A stretch of 64,000 nucleotides of DNA from Nonomuraea fuscirosea (GCF_003001935.1 NZ_PVNG01000017.1:220679-284678); one strand, 5' to 3'. Counted from the stretch's first letter, positions 40,968 to 50,707 are shown. Notes: generated by a model from the letters alone, not told the origin. A program made the numbers and translations.

Positions 40968-41681
40968 TCAGCGGGACGGTTCCCAGCCGCGCTTCGCGGC
41001 GGGCCGGCCTTCGTCGCGGCTGCGGTAGACGATGTACGGCCGGGTCAGATACCCGACGGGCGCGGTGAGCATGTGCACCAGCCGGGTGAACGGCCAGATC
41101 GCGAACAGCGCCAGCGCACTCAGCGCGTGCAGCTGGAACAGCACCGGCGCGCCCGCCATCAGCGCCGGCTCCGGCTGGAAGGTGAAGATCGACCGGAACC
41201 ACGGCGAGATCGTGGTGCGGTAGTCGTAACCCTCGCCGACCAGGTTGGCCACCACGGTGGCGGCCAGGCCGAGGGCGATGGTGAGCCCGAGGACCGCGTA
41301 CATCAGCTTGTCGTTGCGGGTGGTGGCGGTGAAGACGGGGCCGACCGTGCGCCGCCGGTAGATGAGGATGACCAGGCCGGCCACGGTGGCGACGCCCGCG
41401 ACGGTGCCGAGGACGACGGCGGACAGGTGGTAGAGCTCCTCGCTCACGCCGACGGCCTCGGTCCAGCTCTTGGGGATGACCAGGCCGCCGACGTGGCCGA
41501 GCGCCACGACCAGGATGCCGAAGTGGAACAGCGGGCTGCCGACGCGCAGCAGCCGCGACTCGTACATCTGGGAGGAGCGCGTGGTCCAGCCGAACTTGTC
41601 GTAGCGGTAACGCCACACGTGGCCGAGCACGAACACGGTCAGCGCCACGTACGGCAGCACCACCCACAGCAGGACGCTCAT
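40968..41681 (-). CDS. narI: respiratory nitrate reductase gamma subunit
   Basis: 237 residues with five membrane helices: LWVVLPYVALTVFVLGHVW, SPLFHFGILVVALGHVGGL, a third with LYHLSAVVLGTVAGVATVAGL, a fourth and a fifth. Heme-binding His residues are present in helices 2 and 5 (HFGILVVALGH; FQLHALSALALFAIWPFTRLVH). It takes electrons from menaquinol through two b hemes and passes them to NarH. ATGA overlap with narJ. Last gene of the pfl-nar operon. Confidence 0.95.
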   Translation of the reverse strand: MSVLLWVVLPYVALTVFVLGHVWRYRYDKFGWTTRSSQMYESRLLRVGSPLFHFGILVVALGHVGGLVIPKSWTEAVGVSEELYHLSAVVLGTVAGVATVAGLVILIYRRRTVGPVFTATTRNDKLMYAVLGLTIALGLAATVVANLVGEGYDYRTTISPWFRSIFTFQPEPALMAGAPVLFQLHALSALALFAIWPFTRLVHMLTAPVGYLTRPYIVYRSRDEGRPAAKRGWEPSR

Positions 41682-42286
41682 CGGCCCGCCTCCATCACCG
41701 CGTAGGGTTCCAGTCCGACGGCCTCGGCGGGCGGCCCTTGCGTGGCCAGCCGCAGCGCGGCCTCCTGCTCGCGCGCCCCGGCCGGGGGCAGCGTGGCCAG
41801 CACGGCGGCGACCACGTCCGCGTACGGCGAACGTTCCTCGCACAGCGCGGTGTGCAGCACCTCCACGCCCGCCCGGTGCTCCAGCAGCAGCCGCCTGGCC
41901 TCGCGGACGGCGCCGCGCGCCGACAGCTCGCACACCACGGCCAGGTGGTCGGGCAGCTCGCCGTCGGCGATCTCGAAGCCGCCCGCCTTCAGCGCGTGCT
42001 TGAAGCGCAGCAGCGCGGCCCCGCGCTTACGCGTGTCGCCGTAGGCGTAGTAGGTGAGGTACGGGCAGCAGCGCCGCTTGAGGTCGAACGTGGCCACGTA
42101 GTGCGCCGCGAGCTCGGCGGGCGGCGTGGCGGCGACGTGACCGAGGAAGGCCGACAGCCGCTCGCGCGCCGTGCCCGCCGGCAGCCCGTCCACCTCCTTC
42201 CGCAGCAGGCCGAGCGCGTCGTGGAGCCGCTCGTCGGGGTAGCCCAGCAGCACCGAGGCCACCAGGTGGACGGTTCGCACGCTCAC
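41678..42286 (-). CDS. narJ: nitrate reductase assembly chaperone
   Basis: 202 residues of the NarJ/TorD chaperone family (LGYPDERLHDALGLLRKEVDGLP, HYVATFDLKRRCCPYLTYYAYGDTRKRG, DHLAVVCELSA). NarJ helps insert the molybdenum cofactor into NarG and is not part of the final enzyme. GTG start overlaps the narH stop (GTGA); the stop overlaps the narI start. Confidence 0.95.
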   Translation of the reverse strand: MSVRTVHLVASVLLGYPDERLHDALGLLRKEVDGLPAGTARERLSAFLGHVAATPPAELAAHYVATFDLKRRCCPYLTYYAYGDTRKRGAALLRFKHALKAGGFEIADGELPDHLAVVCELSARGAVREARRLLLEHRAGVEVLHTALCEERSPYADVVAAVLATLPPAGAREQEAALRLATQGPPAEAVGLEPYAVMEAGR

Positions 42287-43914
42287 TTCTTCCTCCTGGG
42301 GAACAGTCCGTCCGGGGTGCCCTTGCCGTCCCAGTTGAGCAGGTTGACCCGGCCGCGCAGTTCGTCGGCGTCGTCCAGGTTCTCGCCGGTCTGGCGTTCG
42401 CGCAGAGCGTGGAAGTTCTCCACCGCCACCGGGGCGGGCAGGCCGGACGCCTCGCCGAACGGGCCGGTCATGCCGGGGCCGCCGTCGTAGTCGAGGCTGC
42501 ACCCCAGCTCCTCCAGCTGGGCGCCCTGCTCGGCGTGGGCCTTCGGGATCACGTACCGCTCGGCGTAGGGGGCCAGGGCCAGCAGCCGGTGCATGCCCTC
42601 GACCTGCTCGCCGCGCAGGCCGGCGGCGGTGGCGATCGACTCGTCCGGCTCCCGGCCGAGGTTGAGCCGGCGCATGTACGAGCGCATGGCCGCCAGCCGG
42701 CGCAGCACCGCCCGCACCGGTTCCGGGTCGCCGGCGGTGAACAGTTCGGCCAGGTAGCCGACGGGGATGCGCAGCGCGTCGATGGCGCCGAACAGGTTGC
42801 CCGCGTCCTCGCCGTCGTGCCCGGTCTTCGCCAGCACGTCCACCACGGGGGACAGGGGCGGGATGTACCAGACCATGGGCATCGTCCGGTACTCCGGATG
42901 CAGCGGCAGCGCCACCCCGTACTCGAAGATCAGCCGGTGCACCGGGGACTCGCGGGCGGCGTCGAGCCAGTCCTCGGGGATCCCGGAGGCGCGGGCGGCG
43001 GCGATCACCTCGGGGTCGTGCGGGTCGAGCAGGACGCTCTTCTGCGCCTCGTACAGGTCCCGCTCGGACGGGGTCGCGGCGGCCTCGGCGACGCGGTCGG
43101 CGTCGTACAGCACGAGCCCGATGTAACGCAGCCGTCCCACGCACGTCTCCGAGCAGACGGTCGGGATGCCGACCTCCACCCGCGGATAGCAGAACGTGCA
43201 CTTCTCGGCCTTGCCGGTGCGGTGGTTGAAGTACACCTTCTTGTACGGGCACCCCGTCACGCACATGCGCCAGCCCCGGCAGCGGTCCTGGTCCACCAGC
43301 ACGATGCCGTCCTCCGAGCGCTTGTACATCGCCCCCGACGGGCAGGAGGCCACGCACGACGGGTTGAGGCAGTGCTCGCAGATGCGCGGCAGGTAGAACA
43401 TGAACGCCCGCTCGAACTCCAGCTTCACCTGGTCCGACACCTTGCGCAGCACGGGGTCGGGGGAGGGGTCGCCGGCCAGGTTGTCGTCCCAGTTGGCGCT
43501 CCAGCTGATCTTCATGGGCCGGCCGCTGATGAGCGAACGGGGCCGCGCCACCGGCGTGTCGGCCTGCATCGGGGCGGAGAAGAGCCGGTCGTAGTCGTAC
43601 GTCCAGGGCTCGTAGTAGTCCTGGATGGAGGGCATGAGCGGATTGGCGAAGATGGAGAAGAGTTTCCTGACCCGGCCGCCGGCCTTCAGCTTCAGCCGGC
43701 CGCGCCGGTTCAGCTCCCAGCCGCCGCGCCACCGCTCCTGGTCCTGGTAGGTGCGGGGGTAGCCCTGGCCGGGGCGGGTCTCGACGTTGTTGAACCAGAC
43801 GTACTCGGTGCCGGCCCGGTTGGTCCACGCCTGCTTGCACGTGACCGAGCAGGTGTGGCAGCCGATGCACTTGTCCAGGTTCATCACCATGGCCAGTTGT
43901 GCCATCACGCGCAT
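42283..43914 (-). CDS. narH: respiratory nitrate reductase beta subunit
   Basis: 543 residues. Ferredoxin-like Cys clusters are at KCIGCHTCSVTCKQ, CEHCLNPSCVASCPSG, CRGWRMCVTGCPYKKVYFN and KCTFCYPR...CSETCVGR. The Trp in CRGWRMC replaces a Cys as in known NarH, giving one [3Fe-4S] and three [4Fe-4S] clusters. It carries electrons from NarI to NarG at the cytoplasmic face. ATG overlaps the narG stop by one base. Confidence 0.96.
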   Translation of the reverse strand: MRVMAQLAMVMNLDKCIGCHTCSVTCKQAWTNRAGTEYVWFNNVETRPGQGYPRTYQDQERWRGGWELNRRGRLKLKAGGRVRKLFSIFANPLMPSIQDYYEPWTYDYDRLFSAPMQADTPVARPRSLISGRPMKISWSANWDDNLAGDPSPDPVLRKVSDQVKLEFERAFMFYLPRICEHCLNPSCVASCPSGAMYKRSEDGIVLVDQDRCRGWRMCVTGCPYKKVYFNHRTGKAEKCTFCYPRVEVGIPTVCSETCVGRLRYIGLVLYDADRVAEAAATPSERDLYEAQKSVLLDPHDPEVIAAARASGIPEDWLDAARESPVHRLIFEYGVALPLHPEYRTMPMVWYIPPLSPVVDVLAKTGHDGEDAGNLFGAIDALRIPVGYLAELFTAGDPEPVRAVLRRLAAMRSYMRRLNLGREPDESIATAAGLRGEQVEGMHRLLALAPYAERYVIPKAHAEQGAQLEELGCSLDYDGGPGMTGPFGEASGLPAPVAVENFHALRERQTGENLDDADELRGRVNLLNWDGKGTPDGLFPRRKK

Positions 43915-46900
43915 CAGTAGTCGACCTCCTGGCCGCGGCGGCGGATCACGGTGATCTCGTCGCGCTGGTTCCCGGTGGGCCCCAGGTAGTTGAAGGCGAA
44001 GCTCAGCTGGGCGTAGCCGCCGATCAGGTGGGTGGGCTTGACCAGCAGCCGGGTCAGGGAGTTGTGGATGCCGCCGCGCAGGCCGGAGGTCTCGCTCTTG
44101 GGCACGTCCACCACCCGTTCCTGGGCGTGGTACATGTACACCGTGCCCTCGGGCATGCGGTGCGAGACGACCGCGCGGGCCACCACGACGCCGTTGCGGT
44201 TGACCGCCTCGACCCAGTCGTTGTCGGCGATGCCCGCCTTGGCGGCGTCGGCCGGGCTCATCCAGATGGTCGGGCCGCCGCGCGACAGGGTGAGCATGAG
44301 CAGGTTGTCCTGGTATTCGGAGTGGATGGACCACTTGGAGTGCGGGGTGAGGTAGCGCACGACGACGCCCTGCTCGCTCGCGCCGAAGCCCGGCTCGCCG
44401 AACAGCGCGGTCATGTTCAGCGGCGGCCGGTAGATCGGCAGCGCCTCGCCCGCCTCGTGCATCCAGTCGTGGTCGAGGTAGAAGTGCTGGCGGCCGGTGA
44501 GGGTGTGCCAGGGTTTGCGGTGCTCCACGTTGATCGTGAACGGCGAGTAGCGGCGCCCGCCGCTCTCGCTGCCCGACCACTCCGGCGAGGTGACCACCGG
44601 CACCGGCCTGGCCTGGGTGTCGGCGAAGGTGATCTGCTTGTGCTCGTCGGCCAGGCCGTCGAACGAGGTCCCGGTCCTGCGGCCCAGCGTGGCGAAGCCC
44701 TGCGCGGCCAGGTGGCCGTTGGTGGTGCCCGACAGCGCCAGGATGGCCTCGCACATGTCGCGGTCGCGGGCCAGCGACGGGCGGCCTTCCCGGGTGCCGT
44801 TCATCCGGGCCAGCCGTTCGATCTCGCCGGACACGTCGAACGTCAGGCCCTTGGTGGTGGCGCCGAGCCGCTCCAGCAGCGGGCCGAGCGCGGCCATCTT
44901 GTCCGCCACCGCCCCGTAGTCGCGCTCCACGGCGACGATCTTGGGGAAGTCGCGGCCGGGCACGGGCACGCGTCCCGCCGCGCGCCAGTCGTCCACCCGG
45001 CCGTGCGGGGTGGCCAGCTCGTCGGCGGTGTCGTGCAGCAGCGGCACGGCGACCAGGTCCGTCCGGGTGCCGAGGTGCGTCCTGGCCAGCTCGCTGAAGG
45101 CCCGGGCGATGGCGTGGAAGGCGGCGAAGTCGGTGCGGGTCTGCCAGGGCGGGTCGATGGCGGGGGTGAAGGCGTGCACGAACGGGTGCATGTCGGTCGA
45201 GGACAGGTCGTGCTTCTCGTACCAGGTGGCGGCGGGCAGCACGATGTCGGAGAACAGCGTCGTGGAGGTCATCCGGAAGTCGAGCGACAGCAGCAGGTCC
45301 AGCTTGCCGCGCGGCGCCTCCTGCGGCCAGGTGACGCCCTCGGGACGCTGATCGGGCGCTGCCTCCTCCGCGCGTACGGCGGAGTCCGTGCCCAGCAGGT
45401 GCCGCAGGAAGTACTCGTTGCCCTTGGCCGAGGATCCGAGGAGGTTCGCCCGCCACATCGTCAGCACGCGCGGCCAGTTCTCCGGCGCGTCCGGGTCCTC
45501 GCAGGCGAAGCCGAGCCGCCCCGCGGCGACCTGCTCGGCCACGTACGCTCCCGGCTCGGCGCCCGCCTCGTCGGCCAGGTCGAGGGGGTTGCGGTCGAAC
45601 GTCGGGTACGACGGCATCCAGCCCAGCCGGGCCGACTGCGCCAGCAGGTCGGCGGTGGCCCGGCCGGCGAACATGCCGTCGCCGAGCGGCGAGGAGACCA
45701 CGTCGGCGCTGTAGGTGTCGTAACGCCACTGGTCGGTGTGCAGGTACCAGTAGGCGGTGCCGATCATCTGCCGGGGCGGGCGCGACCAGTCCAGCCCGAA
45801 GGCGAGCTGCGCCCATCCGGTGATCGGCCGGCACTTCTCCTGGCCGACGTAGTGGGCCCAGCCGCCGCCGTTGACGCCCTGGCAGCCGGTCAGCGTGGTC
45901 AGCGCCAGCATCGCGCGGTAGATCGTGTCGGAGTGGAACCAGTGGTTCGTCCCCGCCCCCATGATGATCATCGAGCGGCCGCCCGACTCCTCCGCGTTCG
46001 CGGCGAACTCGCGGGCGATCCGGGCCGCCGCCGCGGCCGGCACGCCGGTGATCGTCTCCTGCCAGGCCGGCGTGTACGGTTCCGCCGCGTCGTCGTACCC
46101 CGACGGCCACCGCCCTGGCAGCCCGTCGCGGGCCACCCCGTACTGGGCCAGCATCAGGTCGAACACCGTGGTCACCAGGTGGCCGCCCACGCGGCGCACC
46201 GGCACGCCCCGCTCCAGGACGCCATCGGCGTCGAAGCGCGGCAGCGCCACCGGGACCGCCTCACCCCCGAGGACGCTCAGCAGCGGATCGACCTCGCCCA
46301 GGTCGAGGTTCCAGCGGCCCTGCCCCTGCTCGGAGTGGCGGAAGGCGAGCGAGCCGTTCGGCACGACCGGCTCGCCGGTCCGCGCGTCCAGCAGCACCGT
46401 GGCGAACGCGCTCTCCCGCTCGTCGAGGTCCGCCGCCGTGAGGAACTTGTCCGGCACGTACGACCCGTCCCGCTCCCGCAGCCGGACCAGGAACGGCAGG
46501 TCGGTGAAGCGTTTGACGTAGTCGGTGAACCGCGGGGTGTCCCGATCGGCGAAGAACTCCTTGAGGATCACGTGCCCCATCGCCATGGCCAGCGCGCCGT
46601 CCGTGCCCGGATGCGGGGCCAGCCACTCGTCGGCGAACTTGGCGGCGTCGTTGTAGTCGGGCGCGAGCACCACCACCTTCTGCCCGTGGTAGCGCGCCTC
46701 GGCCATGTAGTGGGCGTCAGGTGTGCGGGTGACCGGCACGTTCGAGCCCCACAGCATGAGGTACGCCGCGTCCCACCAGTCCGCCGACTCCGGCACGTCC
46801 GTCTGGTCGCCGAACACCTGCGGCGAGGCCACCGGCAGGTCGGCGTACCAGTCGTAGAACGACAACATCGCGCCGCCGATCAGCGAGACGAACCGGGCGC

Positions 46901-47528
46901 CCACCGCGTGCGAGGCCATCGACATGGCCGGGATCGGGGAGAAGCCGGCCACCCGGTCGGGGCCGTAGGTCTTGATGGTGTGCACGTGGGCCGCCGCGAT
47001 GATCTCGCACGCCTCGTCCCAGGTGACGCGCACCAGGCCGCCCTTGCCCCGGGCGGACTGGTACCTCTCCCGTTTGCCCGGGTCTGTGGTGATCTCCGCC
47101 CACGCCGCGACCGGGTCGCCCAGCCGCGCCCTGGCCTTTCGGTACATCTCGACCAGCACGCCGCGCGCGTAGGGGTAGCGGACCCGGGTGGGGGAGTAGG
47201 TGTACCAGGAGAAGGCGGCGCCGCGCGGGCAGCCGCGCGGCTCGTACTCCGGCCGGTCGCCGCCGACGCTCGGATAGTCGGTCTGCTGCGCCTCCCAGGT
47301 GATGATCCCGTCCTTGACGTAGACCTTCCACGAGCACGAGCCCGTGCAGTTCACGCCGTGCGTGGAGCGCACGACCTTGTCGTGGCTCCACCGGTCCCGG
47401 TAGAACGCGTCCGCCTGCCGGCCGCCCACCTGATACAACGACCGGAGATCCGGCGACACTGTCCCGGGCCGCAGATGCCGGCCCATCTTGAGCAGCGCGT
47501 CGCTGACCGGTCCGTCCATGCCTGTCAT
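43914..47528 (-). CDS. narG: respiratory nitrate reductase alpha subunit
   Basis: 1204 residues, the usual NarG length. The FS0 cluster motif HGVNCTGSCSWKVYVKDG has the His-Cys3 pattern, and the Mo-bis-MGD domains follow (QTDYPSVGGDRPEYEPRGCPRGAAFSWY, GSNVPVTRTPDAHY, YMYHAQERVV). It has no twin-arginine leader, so it faces the cytoplasm. It reduces nitrate to nitrite with menaquinol electrons, conserving energy without oxygen. It starts one base after a 40-codon Cys-rich ORF. In S. coelicolor a comparable narGHJI set lies in the OsdR-controlled region. Confidence 0.97.
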   Translation of the reverse strand: MTGMDGPVSDALLKMGRHLRPGTVSPDLRSLYQVGGRQADAFYRDRWSHDKVVRSTHGVNCTGSCSWKVYVKDGIITWEAQQTDYPSVGGDRPEYEPRGCPRGAAFSWYTYSPTRVRYPYARGVLVEMYRKARARLGDPVAAWAEITTDPGKRERYQSARGKGGLVRVTWDEACEIIAAAHVHTIKTYGPDRVAGFSPIPAMSMASHAVGARFVSLIGGAMLSFYDWYADLPVASPQVFGDQTDVPESADWWDAAYLMLWGSNVPVTRTPDAHYMAEARYHGQKVVVLAPDYNDAAKFADEWLAPHPGTDGALAMAMGHVILKEFFADRDTPRFTDYVKRFTDLPFLVRLRERDGSYVPDKFLTAADLDERESAFATVLLDARTGEPVVPNGSLAFRHSEQGQGRWNLDLGEVDPLLSVLGGEAVPVALPRFDADGVLERGVPVRRVGGHLVTTVFDLMLAQYGVARDGLPGRWPSGYDDAAEPYTPAWQETITGVPAAAAARIAREFAANAEESGGRSMIIMGAGTNHWFHSDTIYRAMLALTTLTGCQGVNGGGWAHYVGQEKCRPITGWAQLAFGLDWSRPPRQMIGTAYWYLHTDQWRYDTYSADVVSSPLGDGMFAGRATADLLAQSARLGWMPSYPTFDRNPLDLADEAGAEPGAYVAEQVAAGRLGFACEDPDAPENWPRVLTMWRANLLGSSAKGNEYFLRHLLGTDSAVRAEEAAPDQRPEGVTWPQEAPRGKLDLLLSLDFRMTSTTLFSDIVLPAATWYEKHDLSSTDMHPFVHAFTPAIDPPWQTRTDFAAFHAIARAFSELARTHLGTRTDLVAVPLLHDTADELATPHGRVDDWRAAGRVPVPGRDFPKIVAVERDYGAVADKMAALGPLLERLGATTKGLTFDVSGEIERLARMNGTREGRPSLARDRDMCEAILALSGTTNGHLAAQGFATLGRRTGTSFDGLADEHKQITFADTQARPVPVVTSPEWSGSESGGRRYSPFTINVEHRKPWHTLTGRQHFYLDHDWMHEAGEALPIYRPPLNMTALFGEPGFGASEQGVVVRYLTPHSKWSIHSEYQDNLLMLTLSRGGPTIWMSPADAAKAGIADNDWVEAVNRNGVVVARAVVSHRMPEGTVYMYHAQERVVDVPKSETSGLRGGIHNSLTRLLVKPTHLIGGYAQLSFAFNYLGPTGNQRDEITVIRRRGQEVDY

Positions 47529-47529
47529 A

Positions 47530-47652
47530 TCAGTGGCCCCTGTCGCAACAAATCCGACATGTCCGGTACAGGCTCTGTCTTAGCCCAACGTCGGCCGGAG
47601 AAACTTGGTACAGCCCGATTCGGCCGGAAAACGCGTTATCAGAAGAACTCAT
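47530..47652 (-). CDS. 40-residue Cys-containing ORF just before narG
   Basis: ATG 47652 follows GAAGGGG; the ORF ends one base before the narG ATG. The peptide starts MSSSDNAFSGRIGLY and ends SLYRTCRICCDRGH, with three Cys in a C-x2-CC arrangement and a His close by. Its codon use is less GC-biased than that of its neighbours. It starts 17 bp after pflA, joining the pfl and nar genes. It may be a leader peptide sensing Cys or redox/metal state, or a small subunit. No family recognised. Confidence 0.55.
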   Translation of the reverse strand: MSSSDNAFSGRIGLYQVSPADVGLRQSLYRTCRICCDRGH

Positions 47653-47669
47653 AGCCCCTTCAGTCTTGA

Positions 47670-48395
47670 TCAGATACTGGCGACGTCGTAGGCGCGGAAC
47701 TGCGCGTGCACGCGGTCCAGCAGTTCCTGGTCGGGTGGTGCGACGTGGGCGAGCGGGAAGCGCAGGCCGAGCCGCTCGTACTTGCCGGCGGCCATGCGGT
47801 GGAAGGGCAGCACGTCCACCCTTTCCACGTTGCCGAGCCCGGCCACGAAGCGGGCTAGGGCGTCCACGTTGTCCGGCGCGTCCGTCAGCCCGGGGACCAG
47901 CACGAAGCGCACCCACGTGGGCCGGCCCAACTCGGCGAGCCGGCGGGCGAAGCGCAGGGTGGGCGCGACGGGGCCGCCGGTGACGCGCCGGTAGGTGGCC
48001 GGGTCGTAGGACTTGATGTCGAGCAGCACCAGGTCGGTGTCGGCGAGCAGGGCGTCGGTGGCGCGGACGCCGAGCAGGCCCGAGGTGTCCAGGGCGGTGT
48101 GCAGGCCGCTTTCCCGGCAGCGGCGCAGCACCTCGGCGGTGAAGCGGGGCTGCAGCAGCGGCTCGCCGCCGCTGATGGTCACCCCGCCGCCGGCGACGGA
48201 GATGAAGCGCCGGTATCTCCCGATCTCGTCCATGAGCTCGTCGGTGCTGACCTGGCGGCCGTCGCGCATCCGCCAGGTCTCCGGGTTCTGGCAGTACCGG
48301 CAGCGCAGCGGGCAGCCCGCGGTGAACACGACGAAGCGGGTGCCGGGGCCGTCCACCCCGACCGACAGGTCCCACGAGCTGACCGCCCCGTTCAC
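47670..48395 (-). CDS. pflA: pyruvate formate-lyase activating enzyme
   Basis: 241 residues, a radical SAM enzyme. The [4Fe-4S] motif is C28-x3-C32-x2-C35 (CPLRCRYC); SAM-binding GGGVTISGGEP follows and LLDIKS is present. It abstracts hydrogen from the conserved Gly of PflB to make the glycyl radical under anoxia. The GTG start overlaps the pflB stop (GTGA). Followed after 17 bp by the small ORF and narG. Confidence 0.95.
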   Translation of the reverse strand: MNGAVSSWDLSVGVDGPGTRFVVFTAGCPLRCRYCQNPETWRMRDGRQVSTDELMDEIGRYRRFISVAGGGVTISGGEPLLQPRFTAEVLRRCRESGLHTALDTSGLLGVRATDALLADTDLVLLDIKSYDPATYRRVTGGPVAPTLRFARRLAELGRPTWVRFVLVPGLTDAPDNVDALARFVAGLGNVERVDVLPFHRMAAGKYERLGLRFPLAHVAPPDQELLDRVHAQFRAYDVASI

Positions 48396-50632
48396 GTCGA
48401 GCCGTGGAAGGTACGGCTGACGACGTCGCGCTGCTGCTCGGGGGTGAGGCGGACGAAGTTGACGGCGTAGCCGGATACGCGGACGGTGAGCTGCGGGTAG
48501 CGCTCGGGGTGTTCCATGGCGTCCAGCAGCACGGCCCGGGTGAGCACGTTGACGTTCATGTGGAAGCCGCCCGCGTCGAAGTAGCCGTCCAGCACCCCGG
48601 CCAGGTTCGTGACCCGCTCGGCCGGGGTGCGGCCGAGCCCGTCGGGGGTGGCGGTGCTGGTCAGCGAGATGCCGTCGAGTGCCTGGTCGTAGGGGAGTTT
48701 GGCGACCGACAGCGCGGAGGCGATCATGCCGTGGCGGTCACGGCCGTTCATCGGGTTGGCGCCCGGGGCGAACGGCTCTCCCGCCCGGCGGCCGTCGGGG
48801 GTGTTGCCGGTGTGCTTGCCGTACACCACGTTGGAGGTGATCGTCAGGACGGACTGGGTGTGCTCGGCGTCCCGGTACGTGCGATGCTCGCGGATCTTGG
48901 CCATGAACGAGCGCACCAGCTCGACCGCGATGGCGTCGGCGCGGTCGTCGTTGTTGCCGTAGACCGGAAAGCCGCCCTCGACCGCGTAGTCCACGGCCAG
49001 CCCGGTCTCGTCGCGGACGACCTTGACCCGGGCGTGCTTGACGGCGGACAGGCTGTCGGCGGTGACGGACAGGCCGGCGATGCCGCACGCGAGGGTCCGC
49101 TTGACCGGATGGTCGTGCAGGGCCATCTCCAGGCGCTCGTAGGCGTACCTGTCGTGCATGTAGTGGATGATGTTGAGCGCGTTGACGTAGGTGCGGGCCA
49201 GCCAGTCCATCATCCGGTCCAGCGCCTTCGCGACCTCCTCGTAGTCGAGCACGTCACCGGTGATCGGCGGGTACGCGGGCCCCACCTGCTCACCGGTGAG
49301 CTCGTCGCGCCCGCCGTTGATGGCGTACAGGAGCGTCTTGGCCAGGTTGACCCGGGCGCCGAAGAACTGCATCTGCCGGCCGACCGGGGCGGCGGAGACG
49401 CAGCAGGCGATGGCGGTGTCGTCGCCGGTGCGCGGGCGCATCAGCTCGTCGCTCTCGTACTGCAGGGCGCTGGTCTCGATCGACAGGGCCGCGCAGAAGC
49501 GTTTGAACGGCGCCGGCAGCCGCGGGGACCAGAAGACGGTCAGGTTGGGCTCAGGGGCGGGGCCGAGATTGCGCAGCGTCTGCAGGTAGCGGAAGCTCGT
49601 CCGGGTCACCAGCGGGCGGCCGTCCTGCCCGATGCCGCCGATCGACTCGGTCACCCAGGTGGGGTCGCCGGAGAAGAGCTGATCGTACTCGGGGGTGCGC
49701 AGGAAGCGGACGATGCGCAGCTTGATCACGAAGTCGTCGACGAGCTCCTGCGCCCGCTCCTCGGTGATGCGGCCTTCGGCGAGGTCGCGTTCCAGGTAGA
49801 CGTCCAGGAACGTGGAGGTGCGGCCGAGGGACATGGCCGCGCCGTTCTGTTCCTTGACCGCGGCCAGGTAGGCGAGGTACAGCCACTGGATCGCCTCGTG
49901 GGCGGTGGCGGCCGGCCGGGACACGTCGTGGCCGTAGGAGGCGGCCATCACCTTCAGCTCGTCCAGCGCGCGGAGCTGCTCCGACAGCTCCTCCCGGTCC
50001 CTGATGACCGCGTCGGAGGCGTCGGCGTCGTCCAGGGAGCGCAGCTCGGCCCGCTTGGCCTCGATGAGCCGGTCCACGCCGTAGAGGGCGACGCGGCGAT
50101 AGTCGCCGATGATGCGGCCGCGGCCGTAGGCGTCCGGCAGGCCGGTGATGACGCCGGAACGGCGGGCGGCCAGGATCTCGGGGGTGTAGGCGTCGAAGAC
50201 GCCGTCGTTGTGGGTCTTGCGGTACTTGGTGAAGATCTCCCGCACGCCCGGGTCGAGCCGGTGGCCGTACGCGGCCAGGCCCTTCTCCACCAGGCGCAGC
50301 CCGCCCGTGGGCATGATGGCCCGCTTGAGCGGCGCGTCGGTCTGCAATCCGACGATCAGCTCGCGCTCCCGGTCGATGTAGCCGGGCGCGTGCGCGGTGA
50401 TGGACGACGGCGTCTTCGCGTCCACGTCGAGCACGCCGCGCCGCCTCTCCTCCGGGAACAGCGCGCTCACCTTCCCCCACACGGCCAGGGTCCGCTCGGT
50501 GGGACCGGACAGGAAGCCCTCGTCACCGGTGTAGGGCGTGTAGTTGGCCTGGATGAAGGCGCGCACGTCCACCCTGCTCCGCCAGGCCGTCCCGCCAAAG
50601 CCGCGCCACGCCTCTGACCTGGTCGTCGTCAT
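48392..50632 (-). CDS. pflB: pyruvate formate-lyase
   Basis: 746 residues. The glycyl radical motif RVSGYAVNF is near the C-terminus (Gly 721); the catalytic Cys-Cys pair is in TAIACCVSAAPVG. Full-length match to PflB (NNDDRADAIA, TPDGRRAGEPFAPGANPMNGRD). It converts pyruvate and CoA to acetyl-CoA and formate without NADH formation. PFL is oxygen-sensitive and uncommon in aerobic actinomycetes, so its presence underlines anaerobic survival. The start has AAGGGGAG. Paired boxes at 50694 and 50716 lie 62-84 bp upstream. First gene of a seven-gene unit ending at narI. Confidence 0.96.
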   Translation of the reverse strand: MTTTRSEAWRGFGGTAWRSRVDVRAFIQANYTPYTGDEGFLSGPTERTLAVWGKVSALFPEERRRGVLDVDAKTPSSITAHAPGYIDRERELIVGLQTDAPLKRAIMPTGGLRLVEKGLAAYGHRLDPGVREIFTKYRKTHNDGVFDAYTPEILAARRSGVITGLPDAYGRGRIIGDYRRVALYGVDRLIEAKRAELRSLDDADASDAVIRDREELSEQLRALDELKVMAASYGHDVSRPAATAHEAIQWLYLAYLAAVKEQNGAAMSLGRTSTFLDVYLERDLAEGRITEERAQELVDDFVIKLRIVRFLRTPEYDQLFSGDPTWVTESIGGIGQDGRPLVTRTSFRYLQTLRNLGPAPEPNLTVFWSPRLPAPFKRFCAALSIETSALQYESDELMRPRTGDDTAIACCVSAAPVGRQMQFFGARVNLAKTLLYAINGGRDELTGEQVGPAYPPITGDVLDYEEVAKALDRMMDWLARTYVNALNIIHYMHDRYAYERLEMALHDHPVKRTLACGIAGLSVTADSLSAVKHARVKVVRDETGLAVDYAVEGGFPVYGNNDDRADAIAVELVRSFMAKIREHRTYRDAEHTQSVLTITSNVVYGKHTGNTPDGRRAGEPFAPGANPMNGRDRHGMIASALSVAKLPYDQALDGISLTSTATPDGLGRTPAERVTNLAGVLDGYFDAGGFHMNVNVLTRAVLLDAMEHPERYPQLTVRVSGYAVNFVRLTPEQQRDVVSRTFHGST

Positions 50633-50693
50633 GGCTCTCCCCTTCGCGTCGAATGCCCGCTTTCACCCTCCTGGATCCGAGCGGCGGCCACCG

Positions 50694-50707
50694 GGGCCGA
50701 AAGGCAT
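50694..50707. promoter_or_regulatory. Dos-like box, pflB-arc promoter region (pflB side)
   Basis: GGGCCGAAAGGCAT; it resembles the weaker partner at 16173. 62 bp from the pflB start, 22 bp from its partner box. Confidence 0.6.

Noticed and set aside
42283..46110. minus-strand frame extending narH far upstream into narG
   Set aside because: The upstream 700 codons are out-of-frame narG; narH starts at 43914 where its first Fe-S motif begins.
43899..47654. 1251-codon plus-strand open frame opposite narG
   Set aside because: It is the antisense shadow of narG in high-GC DNA; low-complexity Arg/Gly/Val/Asp-rich translation, no domain, no ribosome site.
48404..50617. 737-codon plus-strand open frame opposite pflB
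   Set aside because: Antisense shadow; the minus strand holds full-length PflB with all catalytic motifs.
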